From Moheibacter sp035515075 (GTDB lineage Bacteria; Bacteroidota; Bacteroidia; Flavobacteriales; Weeksellaceae): DNA of 58,061 nt. The position numbers were made by a program, and so were the translations under genes. Below, one piece after another: positions 7,499 through 16,061 of this stretch (position 1 is the first letter of the stretch; every line of letters begins with the position of its first letter). Below the pieces are notes generated by a model, which was not told the origin of the DNA, did not search any database, and worked only from the letters and a program-made list of their open reading frames with translations. Location: assembly GCA_035515075.1 (NCBI GenBank), contig DATJBZ010000035.1, positions 1 through 58,061 on the forward strand. Direction: 5' to 3'.

Positions 7499-8020
7499 AT
7501 GGAAAGAAAAATCAAAACACCTGCGGAATCTGCTTCGGTTTTGACCAATTTGGTCTTGCCTGGTGAAACCAATATGTTGCACAACCTTTTTGGTGGTGAA
7601 TTGTTGGCAAGAATGGACCGAGTTTCTTCCATAGCTGCCAAAATTCATGCTGAAAGTTACCAAGTGGTGACCGCAAGTGTGAACCACGTTTCGTTCAATA
7701 CGCCTGTTCCCTTGGGCAGTATTTTGAAATTGGAAGCCAAAGTGACCCGCGCATTTAGTAGTTCCATGGAAATTTATGTCGATGTGTGGATCATTGATCC
7801 CGTTGAGCACAAATTGATCAAGACCAACAACGGAATTTATACTTTTGTGGCGGTGGATCAGCACAACAAACCGATCATCGTTCCTGAAATTCTACCTGAA
7901 ACTGAAGAAGAAATCGAACGCTATGATGCGGCACTTCGTCGCAAACAGTTGAGTTTGATTTTGGCTGGAAAATTGGATCCCAAAGAAGCCCATGAGTTGA
8001 AGGCTTTGTTCATGGATTAA
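7499..8020 (+). CDS. Acyl-CoA thioesterase, YciA/BFIT-like hotdog protein
   Basis: A 173-residue cytoplasmic hotdog thioesterase. Recognisable parts are LPGETNMLHNLFGGELLARMDR (about 18-39), the family segment around the active-site Asn/His and Asp, and TASVNHVSFNTPVPLGS (about 59-75). Enzymes of this group hydrolyse medium- and long-chain acyl-CoAs and act as hexamers. A C-terminal helical tail (AALRRKQLSLILAGK) extends beyond the fold. It lies 16 bp downstream of the HU-CCDC81 gene on the same strand and is probably co-transcribed, then meets tadA tail to tail. The substrate is not deducible. Confidence 0.85.
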   Translation: MERKIKTPAESASVLTNLVLPGETNMLHNLFGGELLARMDRVSSIAAKIHAESYQVVTASVNHVSFNTPVPLGSILKLEAKVTRAFSSSMEIYVDVWIIDPVEHKLIKTNNGIYTFVAVDQHNKPIIVPEILPETEEEIERYDAALRRKQLSLILAGKLDPKEAHELKALFMD

Positions 8021-8026
8021 TTCAAA

Positions 8027-8467
8027 TTATCGTTTGCTGGCAAAGAATTGCTTGATCAATTGGCTGCATTCTTCTTCCAAAATTCCCATTTCAATTTTCG
8101 TTTGTGGATGCAAAGCAATATTGGCTTGCATAAAACCTCTTTTTTCATCCCTCGCGCCGATGAAGACTTGGCTGATTTGACTCCAATAAAGCGCTCCCGC
8201 GCACATGATGCAAGGTTCCAAGGTGACATACAATTGTGCGTTTTTCAGGTATTTTCCCCCCAAATAACTCGAAGCAGAGGTGATGGCTTGCATTTCTGCA
8301 TGGGCGGTAACATCGGTCAAAGTTTCCGTCAAATTGTGTCCTTTGGCAATGATGGTATTGTTGGCAACAATGACTGCGCCGATGGGGACTTCGCCTCTTT
8401 CATAGGCTTGGTGCGCTTCGTCCAAAGCTTTTCGCATGAAATAGGCAGCAGAAAATAATTCTTCCAT
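8027..8467 (-). CDS. tadA: tRNA-specific adenosine deaminase
   Basis: Deaminates adenosine 34 to inosine in tRNA-Arg(ACG), allowing one tRNA to read several Arg codons. The protein has 146 residues, normal for TadA. The zinc ligands and proton shuttle are HAE at 56-58 and PCIMC at 85-89 (His56, Glu58, Cys86, Cys89), followed by the usual AGALYWSQI. FGARD-type substrate-loop residues appear as IGARDEKRGFMQ. It is the last gene of a probable polA-TRIC-hutG-tadA run, 9 bp after hutG. Confidence 0.95.
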   Translation of the reverse strand: MEELFSAAYFMRKALDEAHQAYERGEVPIGAVIVANNTIIAKGHNLTETLTDVTAHAEMQAITSASSYLGGKYLKNAQLYVTLEPCIMCAGALYWSQISQVFIGARDEKRGFMQANIALHPQTKIEMGILEEECSQLIKQFFASKR

Positions 8468-8476
8468 ATTGGTAAT

Positions 8477-9415
8477 TTATAAAAATTCAGCAATCAAATG
8501 CGCTGCTGCTTTCGAAGTTCGGTTGTCGATATCATATTCCGGATTGTATTCCACTACATCAAACAATTTGACTTTGTTGGATTCCAAGGCTTTTTTCAAC
8601 AAGGTTTTTACTTGAAAAACGGTCAATCCATTGGTGCAAGGCGCACTCACGCCAGGCGCAAATGCCGCATCCAGTACATCCAAATCCAAACTCAAATAAA
8701 TCGCTTCATGATGACCGATGAAGTCTTCTAATTCCCGCAAAGCAAAATTCAAATCCACGTGCACTTCATCTGCCAAAACAGTTGCCGTATTCAATTCCTT
8801 CGCGCGCTCAAACAATGCTGCAGTATTGCCTGTGGGTTGAATGCCGATGGTCAAATAGCTGAAATTCATGTTGTTGTTTTCGCAAAAATGTGCCATTTCA
8901 AAAAACGGCGTTCCAGAAGTGCTATTTTCTACTGGAATTCGCAAGTCATAATGGGCGTCAATATTGATGATGCCGATTTTTTCATATTGCTGCGCCATGC
9001 CTAAAAAATCGCCCAAAGCAGTTTCGTGTCCACCGCCCAAAACAATAGGGAAATAGTTGTTTTTCAACAATTCGGAGACACATTCTATTTGCGTGGATCT
9101 GGCTTTTTCCAAATCATCGTTTTCTAAAACAATGTTGCCAAAATCATATAGCGTGGTATTTTTTGAGGAAGCATAAGGCAAATTGGCCAAAGCTTTCCGC
9201 AATAAATCGGGGGCTTTTCTGGCACCAATTCTTCCTTTGTTTCTTCTTACGCCTTCGTCCGAGCAGAATCCGAGCAAAGCAATATTGGGTGTTTCTTGTG
9301 GAATTAATTCATTGAATTTTTTCGATTGCACTTTTTGATGCCATCGTAAACCCAAATCGCCATCTTCGTCATCAAAACGGCCATTCCAAATCGTAGGGTC
9401 TGTCAATTGTATCAT
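8477..9415 (-). CDS. hutG: Formimidoylglutamase
   Basis: Arginase/ureohydrolase-family enzyme that hydrolyses N-formimidoyl-L-glutamate to glutamate and formamide in histidine degradation. The protein has 312 residues. The binuclear Mn ligands are in GGGHETALGD (about 125), NIDAHYDLR (about 152) and SLDLDVLDAAFAPG (about 243). The N-terminal WNGRFDDEDG and the NTATV substrate-side segments fit HutG better than agmatinase or arginase. It overlaps the upstream TRIC gene by 4 bp (ATGA), implying translational coupling. hutU is 13.5 kb away and hutH and hutI are not in the window, so the pathway is scattered. Confidence 0.88.
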   Translation of the reverse strand: MIQLTDPTIWNGRFDDEDGDLGLRWHQKVQSKKFNELIPQETPNIALLGFCSDEGVRRNKGRIGARKAPDLLRKALANLPYASSKNTTLYDFGNIVLENDDLEKARSTQIECVSELLKNNYFPIVLGGGHETALGDFLGMAQQYEKIGIINIDAHYDLRIPVENSTSGTPFFEMAHFCENNNMNFSYLTIGIQPTGNTAALFERAKELNTATVLADEVHVDLNFALRELEDFIGHHEAIYLSLDLDVLDAAFAPGVSAPCTNGLTVFQVKTLLKKALESNKVKLFDVVEYNPEYDIDNRTSKAAAHLIAEFL

Positions 9416-10023
9416 TTTTTTCCAAATTTAGGTACGCTCCATTGAAAGTAAACGGCCAACAAGCGAATTAATATAATCACGACGCCTGAACAAATGAAAT
9501 TGATGTTTCTTTCAATGTCCAATTGGTCCAACGTCAAAAATAAAACGGCACCTGCCAAACACGCGGTTGCGTAGATTTCTTTTCGAAACAAAACCGGTGT
9601 TTCATTGATCAAAGTATCTCTGAGGACACCGCCCATCACTGCCGTAAACATGCCCATGATGGCTGCAATCACCGGATGAAAGCCCAAATCCAAGGTTTTG
9701 GCTGTCCCTAAAACAGTGAAAAGTGCAATTCCCATCGTGTCAAACAAAGCCAATTCTTTTCGGTATTTGTCAATGGAATTGTGCATCAATCGCATGATGA
9801 AAATGCCCAAAATAATGGCATAAATGAAATTGATGTCGCTGATCCAAACCAAAGGATAACTGCCGAGCAGCATGTCGCGCAAGCTTCCTCCACCAATTGC
9901 GGTAATGAAACCTACGAAAGTCACACCAAACCAATCGTTTCCTGATTTTTCATCGGCAGCCGAAGCACCTGAAATGGCAAAAACAATGGTACCAATCATT
10001 TCAAATAAATACTGAATTTGCAT
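9412..10023 (-). CDS. TRIC/YicG-family membrane protein
   Basis: A 203-residue polytopic protein of the UPF0126/YicG family, the bacterial relatives of trimeric intracellular cation channels. The internal duplication is visible: each half carries a glycine-rich helix break, FITAIGGGSLRDMLLG near 38-53 and FTAVMGGVLRDTL near 125-137. The family has seven membrane helices; hydrophobicity here fits that. Homologues conduct monovalent cations, so K+ permeation is the likely but unproven role. Its stop codon overlaps the hutG start, and polA ends 52 bp upstream. Confidence 0.88.
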   Translation of the reverse strand: MQIQYLFEMIGTIVFAISGASAADEKSGNDWFGVTFVGFITAIGGGSLRDMLLGSYPLVWISDINFIYAIILGIFIMRLMHNSIDKYRKELALFDTMGIALFTVLGTAKTLDLGFHPVIAAIMGMFTAVMGGVLRDTLINETPVLFRKEIYATACLAGAVLFLTLDQLDIERNINFICSGVVIILIRLLAVYFQWSVPKFGKK

Positions 10024-10075
10024 GTTGCTAAGTTAAAACGCGATAAAATTAAGGTTTTAATCTGTCTTTATTTTG

Positions 10076-12880
10076 TTAATGGGCTTCCAACCAATTTTCA
10101 CCCACACCGATATCGACAATTAGGGGAACATTCAAGTCCACAGCGGATTCCATGGTTTGTTTGATCAAAGGTTTTACTTCTTCTAATTCATTTTTAGGCA
10201 CATCAAAAATCAATTCGTCATGCACTTGCAAAAGCATTTTGGTTTGAAAGTTTTGATTTAATTTTTGGTGCAATTCAATCATCGCAATCTTGATGATGTC
10301 AGCGGCACTTCCTTGAATCGGCGCGTTGACAGCATTTCTTTCTGCATGACCTTTGACGATGGCATTTCGAGAATTGATGTCTTTCAAATACCTTCTTCTG
10401 CCCAAGATGGTTTCCACAAAACCTTGTTCGCGTGCTTTGTGAATTTGGTTTTCAATGTATTGTTTCAATACAGGGTAATTTTCATAATAAGCATCAATCA
10501 ATTGCTTGGATTCCGAACGTGACAAACCCGTTTGCTCTGCCAAACCAAAGGCAGAAACGCCATAAATGATGCCGAAATTCACCGTTTTTGCCTGACTTCT
10601 TTGTTCGCGAGAAACTTCCTCCAAAGGCACGTCAAAAACTCTTGCGGCAGTGGATTGGTGAATGTCCTCCCCATTTTTAAAAGCTTGCAACAAAGCGGGT
10701 TCTTGGCTCAATTCGGCAATGATACGCAATTCAATTTGAGAATAATCCGCAGCAAGCAAAAGGTGGTTTTCATCTCGGGCTACAAATGCTTTTCGGATCT
10801 GTCTTCCTTGTTCTGAGCGAATCGGAATGTTTTGCAAATTGGGATTATTCGACGCCAATCGTCCTGTGGCGGCTGTTGTTTGAACAAAATTGGTGTGAAT
10901 TCTTCCTGTTTCTGGTCGAACTTCTTTCGGCAAAGCATCGATATAAGTGGATTTTAACTTTTGCAATTGTCGGTAATCCAAAATGTCATTGATGATGGCG
11001 TGTTTGTCTTTTAGTTTGGACAAAACTTCTTCTCCCGTTGCGTATTGACCTGTTTTGGTCTTTTTTGCTTTTGGGTCTAATTTCAATTTGTCAAATAAAA
11101 TTTCACCCAACTGTTTTGGAGAATTCAAATTGAACGCTTCTTCGGCATCTTTGAAAATCTTTTCTTCCAAAATCAGCAAATCTTTGTTGATCTTTTCGGC
11201 TTGTTGGCCCAAAATGTTTTCATCCAAACGAATGCCTTCCATTTCCATCGCTGCCAGAACTTGCATCAACGGCATTTCGATTTCTTCCATTAATTTTTGG
11301 GCATGGACTTCAGAAAGTTGAGGTGCAAACAAATGTTTCAAACGCAAAGTCAAATCGGCATCTTCCACTGCATATTCTTTCTGCGATTCCATTTCGACTT
11401 GGTCAAAAGTCAATTGATTTTTTCCTTTTTTGCCAATCAATTCTTCGATGGGCAAGGTTTGGTAATTCAAATAAATTTCTGCCAAAACATCCAATCCATG
11501 GCGCATGTCAGGGTTCAACAAATAATGGGCAATCATCGTATCAAAGGATTTTCCTTTGGGTGAAATGCCATATTTGTGCAGGACTTTGTAATCGTATTTT
11601 AAGTTGTGACCGATTTTTAAAATGTGCTCGGCTTCGAAGAAAGCTTGAAATTCAGTTAAAATGGTTTGGGTTGCTTCAAAATCTTTGGAGAAAGGAATGT
11701 AATAGCCTTTTCCAGGTTGATAACTGAATGAGATCCCAACCAATTCAGCCGTCAAAGGATCCAAACCTGTGGTTTCTGTATCGAAACAAACTTCGGTTTG
11801 TTCCATTAATTTTTTCATCAACAATTTCCTTGGAATCGCGCCATCTACCAATTGGTACAAATGATCGGAATTGGATAAATTGCTGAATGATGAAGGCGTA
11901 TCTGAAACATTGTCTGAATTTTCCTCTCCAAACAACGAAGCTTGAATCGCTTTTTCGGATACCGTTTTTGCAGCGCTGACCACTTGGTTTTGCAATTGAA
12001 ACGCACGGTAAAAATTCTCCAACAATTGGCGAAATTCCAATTCATTGAAAATTTCTTTGATTTTTTCTACATCGGGTGCGCATACTTCCATTTCTTCTTC
12101 GTTGAACTCGATTGGTGCATCCAAATGAATGGTTGCCAGGCGTTTTGATAACAAACCTAACTCTTTGTTGGCTTCGATGTTTTCTTTCATTTTTCCTTTG
12201 AGCGAAGCGGTATTGGCCAATAAATTCTCCATCGAACCGTATTCTTTGATGAATTTTTTGGCAGTTTTTTCGCCCACGCCAGGCAAGCCAGGAATGTTGT
12301 CCACGCTATCGCCCATCATTCCTAAGAAATCAATGACTTGAATCGGGTCTTCGACTTCAAATTTTTCTTTGATTTCTTCGACGCCCCAAATTTCAATGCC
12401 TCGACCAAAAGCAGGCGGACGGTACATTTTGATATTTTCAGACACCAATTGCGCAAAATCCTTGTCTGGCGTGACCATGTAGGTCATATAACCTTCTTTT
12501 TCGGCTTTTTTGGCCAAAGTACCAATCACATCATCGGCCTCATAGCCTTCGGCGTACAAAACGGGAATGCACATCGCACGAATGATTTCTTGAATGATGG
12601 GCACACCAATTTTGATGGCTTCTGGTGTTTCGTCACGGTTCGCTTTGTATTCTGGAAAATAATCGGTTCGAACGGTTGCTTTTCCCACATCAAAAACCAC
12701 CGCCATGTGCGAAGGTTTTTCTCGGTTGATGACATCCAACAAAGAATTCGTAAACCCCATGATGGCTGAGGTGTTCAGCCCTTTGGAATTGATTCTTGGA
12801 TTCTTGATGAAAGCATAATAGCCACGGAAAATCAACGCATAAGCGTCCAGTAGAAATAATCTTTTGTCGTCTTTGTTCAT
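10076..12880 (-). CDS. polA: DNA polymerase I
   Basis: Repair and Okazaki-fragment-processing polymerase, 934 residues, with all three activities predicted. Residues 1 to about 295 form the 5'-3' FLAP exonuclease (LFLLDAYALIFRGYYAF; YEADDVIGTLA; DSVDNIPGLPGVGEKTA). The 3'-5' exonuclease domain at about 345-530 keeps the acidic motif FDTETTGLD, so proofreading is probably intact, unlike in many Gram-positive Pol I proteins. The polymerase domain shows motif A (DYSQIELRIIAELS), motif B (RSQAKTVNFGIIYG) and motif C (LLQVHDELIFD). It is transcribed divergently from murF-alr and may lead the TRIC-hutG-tadA run. Confidence 0.97.
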   Translation of the reverse strand: MNKDDKRLFLLDAYALIFRGYYAFIKNPRINSKGLNTSAIMGFTNSLLDVINREKPSHMAVVFDVGKATVRTDYFPEYKANRDETPEAIKIGVPIIQEIIRAMCIPVLYAEGYEADDVIGTLAKKAEKEGYMTYMVTPDKDFAQLVSENIKMYRPPAFGRGIEIWGVEEIKEKFEVEDPIQVIDFLGMMGDSVDNIPGLPGVGEKTAKKFIKEYGSMENLLANTASLKGKMKENIEANKELGLLSKRLATIHLDAPIEFNEEEMEVCAPDVEKIKEIFNELEFRQLLENFYRAFQLQNQVVSAAKTVSEKAIQASLFGEENSDNVSDTPSSFSNLSNSDHLYQLVDGAIPRKLLMKKLMEQTEVCFDTETTGLDPLTAELVGISFSYQPGKGYYIPFSKDFEATQTILTEFQAFFEAEHILKIGHNLKYDYKVLHKYGISPKGKSFDTMIAHYLLNPDMRHGLDVLAEIYLNYQTLPIEELIGKKGKNQLTFDQVEMESQKEYAVEDADLTLRLKHLFAPQLSEVHAQKLMEEIEMPLMQVLAAMEMEGIRLDENILGQQAEKINKDLLILEEKIFKDAEEAFNLNSPKQLGEILFDKLKLDPKAKKTKTGQYATGEEVLSKLKDKHAIINDILDYRQLQKLKSTYIDALPKEVRPETGRIHTNFVQTTAATGRLASNNPNLQNIPIRSEQGRQIRKAFVARDENHLLLAADYSQIELRIIAELSQEPALLQAFKNGEDIHQSTAARVFDVPLEEVSREQRSQAKTVNFGIIYGVSAFGLAEQTGLSRSESKQLIDAYYENYPVLKQYIENQIHKAREQGFVETILGRRRYLKDINSRNAIVKGHAERNAVNAPIQGSAADIIKIAMIELHQKLNQNFQTKMLLQVHDELIFDVPKNELEEVKPLIKQTMESAVDLNVPLIVDIGVGENWLEAH

Positions 12881-13026
12881 AGTGAGTAAAGGTAATGAGA
12901 AAAGATTGTTTGAGAAAATTCAATCTAAATTTGAATGGCGCTTCGGTAAGCTTGTCGTTGTTTAAAGAGAATAACATTTGATTTAATTTTTATGAAAGAA
13001 TGATTCAGACTCAAGATTAAAACACT

Positions 13027-13034
13027 TAAATTTG
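13027..13034 (+). promoter_or_regulatory. -7 element of the murF-alr gene
   Basis: TAAATTTG, 25 bp before the TTG start at 13060. No clear -33 element is seen. Confidence 0.45.
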
Positions 13035-13059
13035 TGTTTGTTCATCAATCTTTTTCAAA

Positions 13060-15513
13060 TTGAATTCCTACAGAATACAAGAATTGGCTGAAATCATTGC
13101 AGCAGAAATCATTGGCAATCCAACGGGTTTGGTAGAGGAGATTTATTTCGATTCCAGAAATATTTTTCAACCGAGCAATGGCGTTTTTTTTGATTTTGCC
13201 GAATTTCATGACAATAGCCAACACCTCAGCGATGCGTATGAAAAAGGCATTCGCGTATTTGTGACCGAAAGAGTGGAAGCGCCCGAGCGCAATGCGGTCT
13301 ATCTCAAAGTGCCTTCTGCCAAAAAAGCTTTGCAAGTTTGGGCAATGTATCATCGCAAACAATTCAATTTGAAGGTGATTGGGATTACGGGAAGCAATGG
13401 AAAAACGATTGTCAAAGAATGGTTGAACCAATTGTTGTGGCAGGATTTTTCAATTGTTCGAAGCCCAAAAAGTTACAATTCTCAAATCGGTGTGCCTTTG
13501 TCGATTTTGCGGATTACGGCAGGAAGAAATTTGGGGATTTTTGAAGCGGGAATTTCTCAGCCCAATGAAATGGCGCGTTTGGAAGAAATCATTTTGCCTA
13601 AAATTGGCGTTTTAACGCACATGGGTTCTGCACATTTGGAAAATTTCGTTTCAAAGAATGAATTGATTCAAGAGAAAATTCAGTTGTTCAAACAAGTAGA
13701 AAGCATCGTGTATTGCGCTGATGATGCATTGGTTCAAAAAAACATCCAAGAAAACTACGCCGATAGGCAGTTGTTTAGTTTTGGGCGTTCGGCAGAAAAC
13801 AACATACAACTGTTATCCACCTCAACAGATAGAGAGGGAACGAACATTCAGATTCAGTACCAGAATGAAGCTTTGCAATTTAAAATTCCATTCAAAGACA
13901 CGGCTTCGGTCGAAAATGTATTGACGACTTTGACAACGATTTTGGCTTTGGGATTGGATTTGAAGAATTATTTGGCGCAAACTTTTCAATTGTTGCCGGT
14001 CGAAATGCGTTTGGAAATCAAAGAAGCGATTCGCGACAGCATTGTGATCAACGATACGTTCAATTCCGATTTGCATTCGGTCAAAGTCGCTTTGGATGTT
14101 CTGGCGCAACAAGCATTTTCGCACAAAAGTTTGGTGTTGACCGATATTTTACAAAGTGATTTGCCGCCTGATCGTTTGTACAAACAAGTGGCAGAATGGG
14201 TCAATGCGTATTCGATCCAAGATTTGATTTTAATTGGTGAAACTTTGCCAAAATACCGTGATTTGTTCCAAGCGGATGCACGAACTTTTCGAACGACAGC
14301 AGCGTTTTTCAAGACTTTATCGGTGCAGAATGTCAACAATGAAGCGATTTTATTGAAAGGTGCGCGTTCTTTTCAATTGGAAAAGATCTCTGCTTTTTTA
14401 GAAAAGAAATCACACGATACGGTTTTGGAAATCAACCTTCAGGCGTTGATCGATAACGTCAAAGTTTTCAAAAATCAATTGGCGCCCAAAACCAAAATGA
14501 TGGCGATGATCAAGGCGAATAGTTACGGCGCAGGGAGTTTTGAAATTGCCCAAACTTTGGAACATTATAAAATCGATTATTTGGGCGTAGCCTATGCGGA
14601 TGAAGGCGTTGAATTGAGAAAAGCGGGCATCAATGCGCCGATTTTGGTGATGAATCCTGAACAAAGCAGTTATGGACCAATCATTGATTTCAAGTTGGAG
14701 CCTGAAATTTACAGTTTGCGCGTGTTGAAGTTGTTTGTGCAACGTTTGAAAGAAAAATCAATGACGCATGCTTATCCGATTCATTTGAAAATCAATTCAG
14801 GCATGAACCGTTTGGGCTTTGCCAAAGAGGATTTAGATGAGTTATTGGCTTATTTAAAAACAGAAAAAAGAGTGCGCGTGCAGTCGATTTTCACCCATTT
14901 GGCGACCGCGGATATGCCTGAGGAAAAAGCATTTGCTTTGGAACAATTGGCCACTTTTGATGCGGCTTTTGAACAGATCAGTTCAACTTTGAACATTCGG
15001 CCGATCAAACATGCGTTGAATTCGTCGGGGATTTTTAATTTTCCAGCGCATCAGTACGATATGGTTCGTTTGGGGATAGGCATGTATGGGATTTCAGAAG
15101 AGAAATTGATTCAAAAACAATTGAAAAATGTGGCAACTTTCAAAACGGTGATTTCGCAAATTAAAACCATTCAACCTGGTGAAAGCGTGAGTTATGGGCG
15201 GCGTTTCATCGCGGAGAAAAGCACGAAAATCGCCACCATTCCAGTGGGTTATGCTGATGGCATTCGTCGTGCGTTTGGAAATGGCGTGGGCGAAATGTTG
15301 ATTGGTGGAAAGCGTGTGCCGGTTGTGGGGACGATTTGCATGGATATGTTGATGTTGGATGTGAGTCAAGTGGATTGTGCAGAAGGCGATGAAGTGATTA
15401 TTTTTGGAGAAAATCCAACGATCAATGAATTGGCACAAAAAATAGAGAGCATTCCTTATGAGGTGTTGACATCAATTTCTTCGCGTGTCAAACGAATTTA
15501 CTACAGAGAATAA
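13060..15513 (+). CDS. Bifunctional MurF ligase / alanine racemase
   Basis: A natural fusion of two cell-wall enzymes, 817 residues. The N-terminal MurF half adds D-Ala-D-Ala to the UDP-MurNAc-tripeptide; its ATP-binding loop GITGSNGKT is at 108-116 and the Mur ligase central and C-terminal domains run to about 450. The C-terminal half is a PLP-dependent alanine racemase: the PLP lysine is Lys485 (MIKANSYGAG), followed by LKINSGMNRLGF, FTHLATAD and the VSYGRRF and GYADGIRR segments. This fusion is known from Bacteroidota and channels D-Ala supply to its use. The start is TTG: an in-frame stop lies at 13027 and no ATG or GTG intervenes. recX follows after 6 bp. Confidence 0.95.
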   Translation: MNSYRIQELAEIIAAEIIGNPTGLVEEIYFDSRNIFQPSNGVFFDFAEFHDNSQHLSDAYEKGIRVFVTERVEAPERNAVYLKVPSAKKALQVWAMYHRKQFNLKVIGITGSNGKTIVKEWLNQLLWQDFSIVRSPKSYNSQIGVPLSILRITAGRNLGIFEAGISQPNEMARLEEIILPKIGVLTHMGSAHLENFVSKNELIQEKIQLFKQVESIVYCADDALVQKNIQENYADRQLFSFGRSAENNIQLLSTSTDREGTNIQIQYQNEALQFKIPFKDTASVENVLTTLTTILALGLDLKNYLAQTFQLLPVEMRLEIKEAIRDSIVINDTFNSDLHSVKVALDVLAQQAFSHKSLVLTDILQSDLPPDRLYKQVAEWVNAYSIQDLILIGETLPKYRDLFQADARTFRTTAAFFKTLSVQNVNNEAILLKGARSFQLEKISAFLEKKSHDTVLEINLQALIDNVKVFKNQLAPKTKMMAMIKANSYGAGSFEIAQTLEHYKIDYLGVAYADEGVELRKAGINAPILVMNPEQSSYGPIIDFKLEPEIYSLRVLKLFVQRLKEKSMTHAYPIHLKINSGMNRLGFAKEDLDELLAYLKTEKRVRVQSIFTHLATADMPEEKAFALEQLATFDAAFEQISSTLNIRPIKHALNSSGIFNFPAHQYDMVRLGIGMYGISEEKLIQKQLKNVATFKTVISQIKTIQPGESVSYGRRFIAEKSTKIATIPVGYADGIRRAFGNGVGEMLIGGKRVPVVGTICMDMLMLDVSQVDCAEGDEVIIFGENPTINELAQKIESIPYEVLTSISSRVKRIYYRE

Positions 15514-15519
15514 AATCAA

Positions 15520-15984
15520 TTGAAAAAAGAAGCATCGTTTACTTTTGAGGAAATCAAAGAGAAAATGGCGCACTATTGTGCGTACCAGGACCGTTGTCAT
15601 TGGGAAGTCGAAAATAAAATGCGGGAATTCAATTTGATTCCGGAGGCTTGGGATTTGATTATGATCGAATTGATTCAACAAAACTTTTTGAATGAAGAGC
15701 GCTTTGCACGGAGTTTTGCCCGAGGGAAATTCAACCAAAAAAAATGGGGAAAAATGAAAATTCGACAAGCCTTGCGACAAAAAAGAGTGCCTGAGAAGTT
15801 GATCGAATTGGGCTTGACTGAAATCGATGAAGCAATGTATTTGGAGACTTTGGAGGAATTGTTTTTGAAGAAATCAGATGAATTGGTTCATGAAAGAGAT
15901 AGCTTTAAAAAGCAAGCCAAAATCCGAAATTATTTGTTGCAAAAAGGATTTGAGAGCGAGTTGATTTATGGGCTTTTTCGGTGA
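15520..15984 (+). CDS. recX: Regulatory protein RecX
   Basis: A 154-residue, highly charged helical protein of the RecX family, which binds along the RecA filament and inhibits it. It consists of RecX three-helix repeats: ICYRQRC-like CAYQDRCHWEVENKMREF near residues 17-34, FLNEERFARSFARGKFNQKKWG near 56-77 (the most conserved family segment), and LRQKRVPEKLIE near 85-96. The start is TTG at 15520, 6 bp after the murF-alr stop. Two consecutive TTG-initiated genes suggest an operon with modest translation. recA is not in the window. Confidence 0.88.
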   Translation: MKKEASFTFEEIKEKMAHYCAYQDRCHWEVENKMREFNLIPEAWDLIMIELIQQNFLNEERFARSFARGKFNQKKWGKMKIRQALRQKRVPEKLIELGLTEIDEAMYLETLEELFLKKSDELVHERDSFKKQAKIRNYLLQKGFESELIYGLFR

Positions 15985-16005
15985 GATTTTTCCAAAAAGA
16001 TCCAT

Positions 16006-16040
16006 GAAAAAAGCCAACTCAACGGATTGAATTGGCTTGG
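16006..16040 (-). terminator. Terminator of the ABC-F gene
   Basis: On the minus strand, AAGCCAA and TTGGCTT arms with a short AT-rich extension are followed by a T-run. It sits just after the ABC-F stop in the convergent gap with recX. Confidence 0.75.
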
Positions 16041-16061
16041 TATGCAGTTGTTTAAAATGAA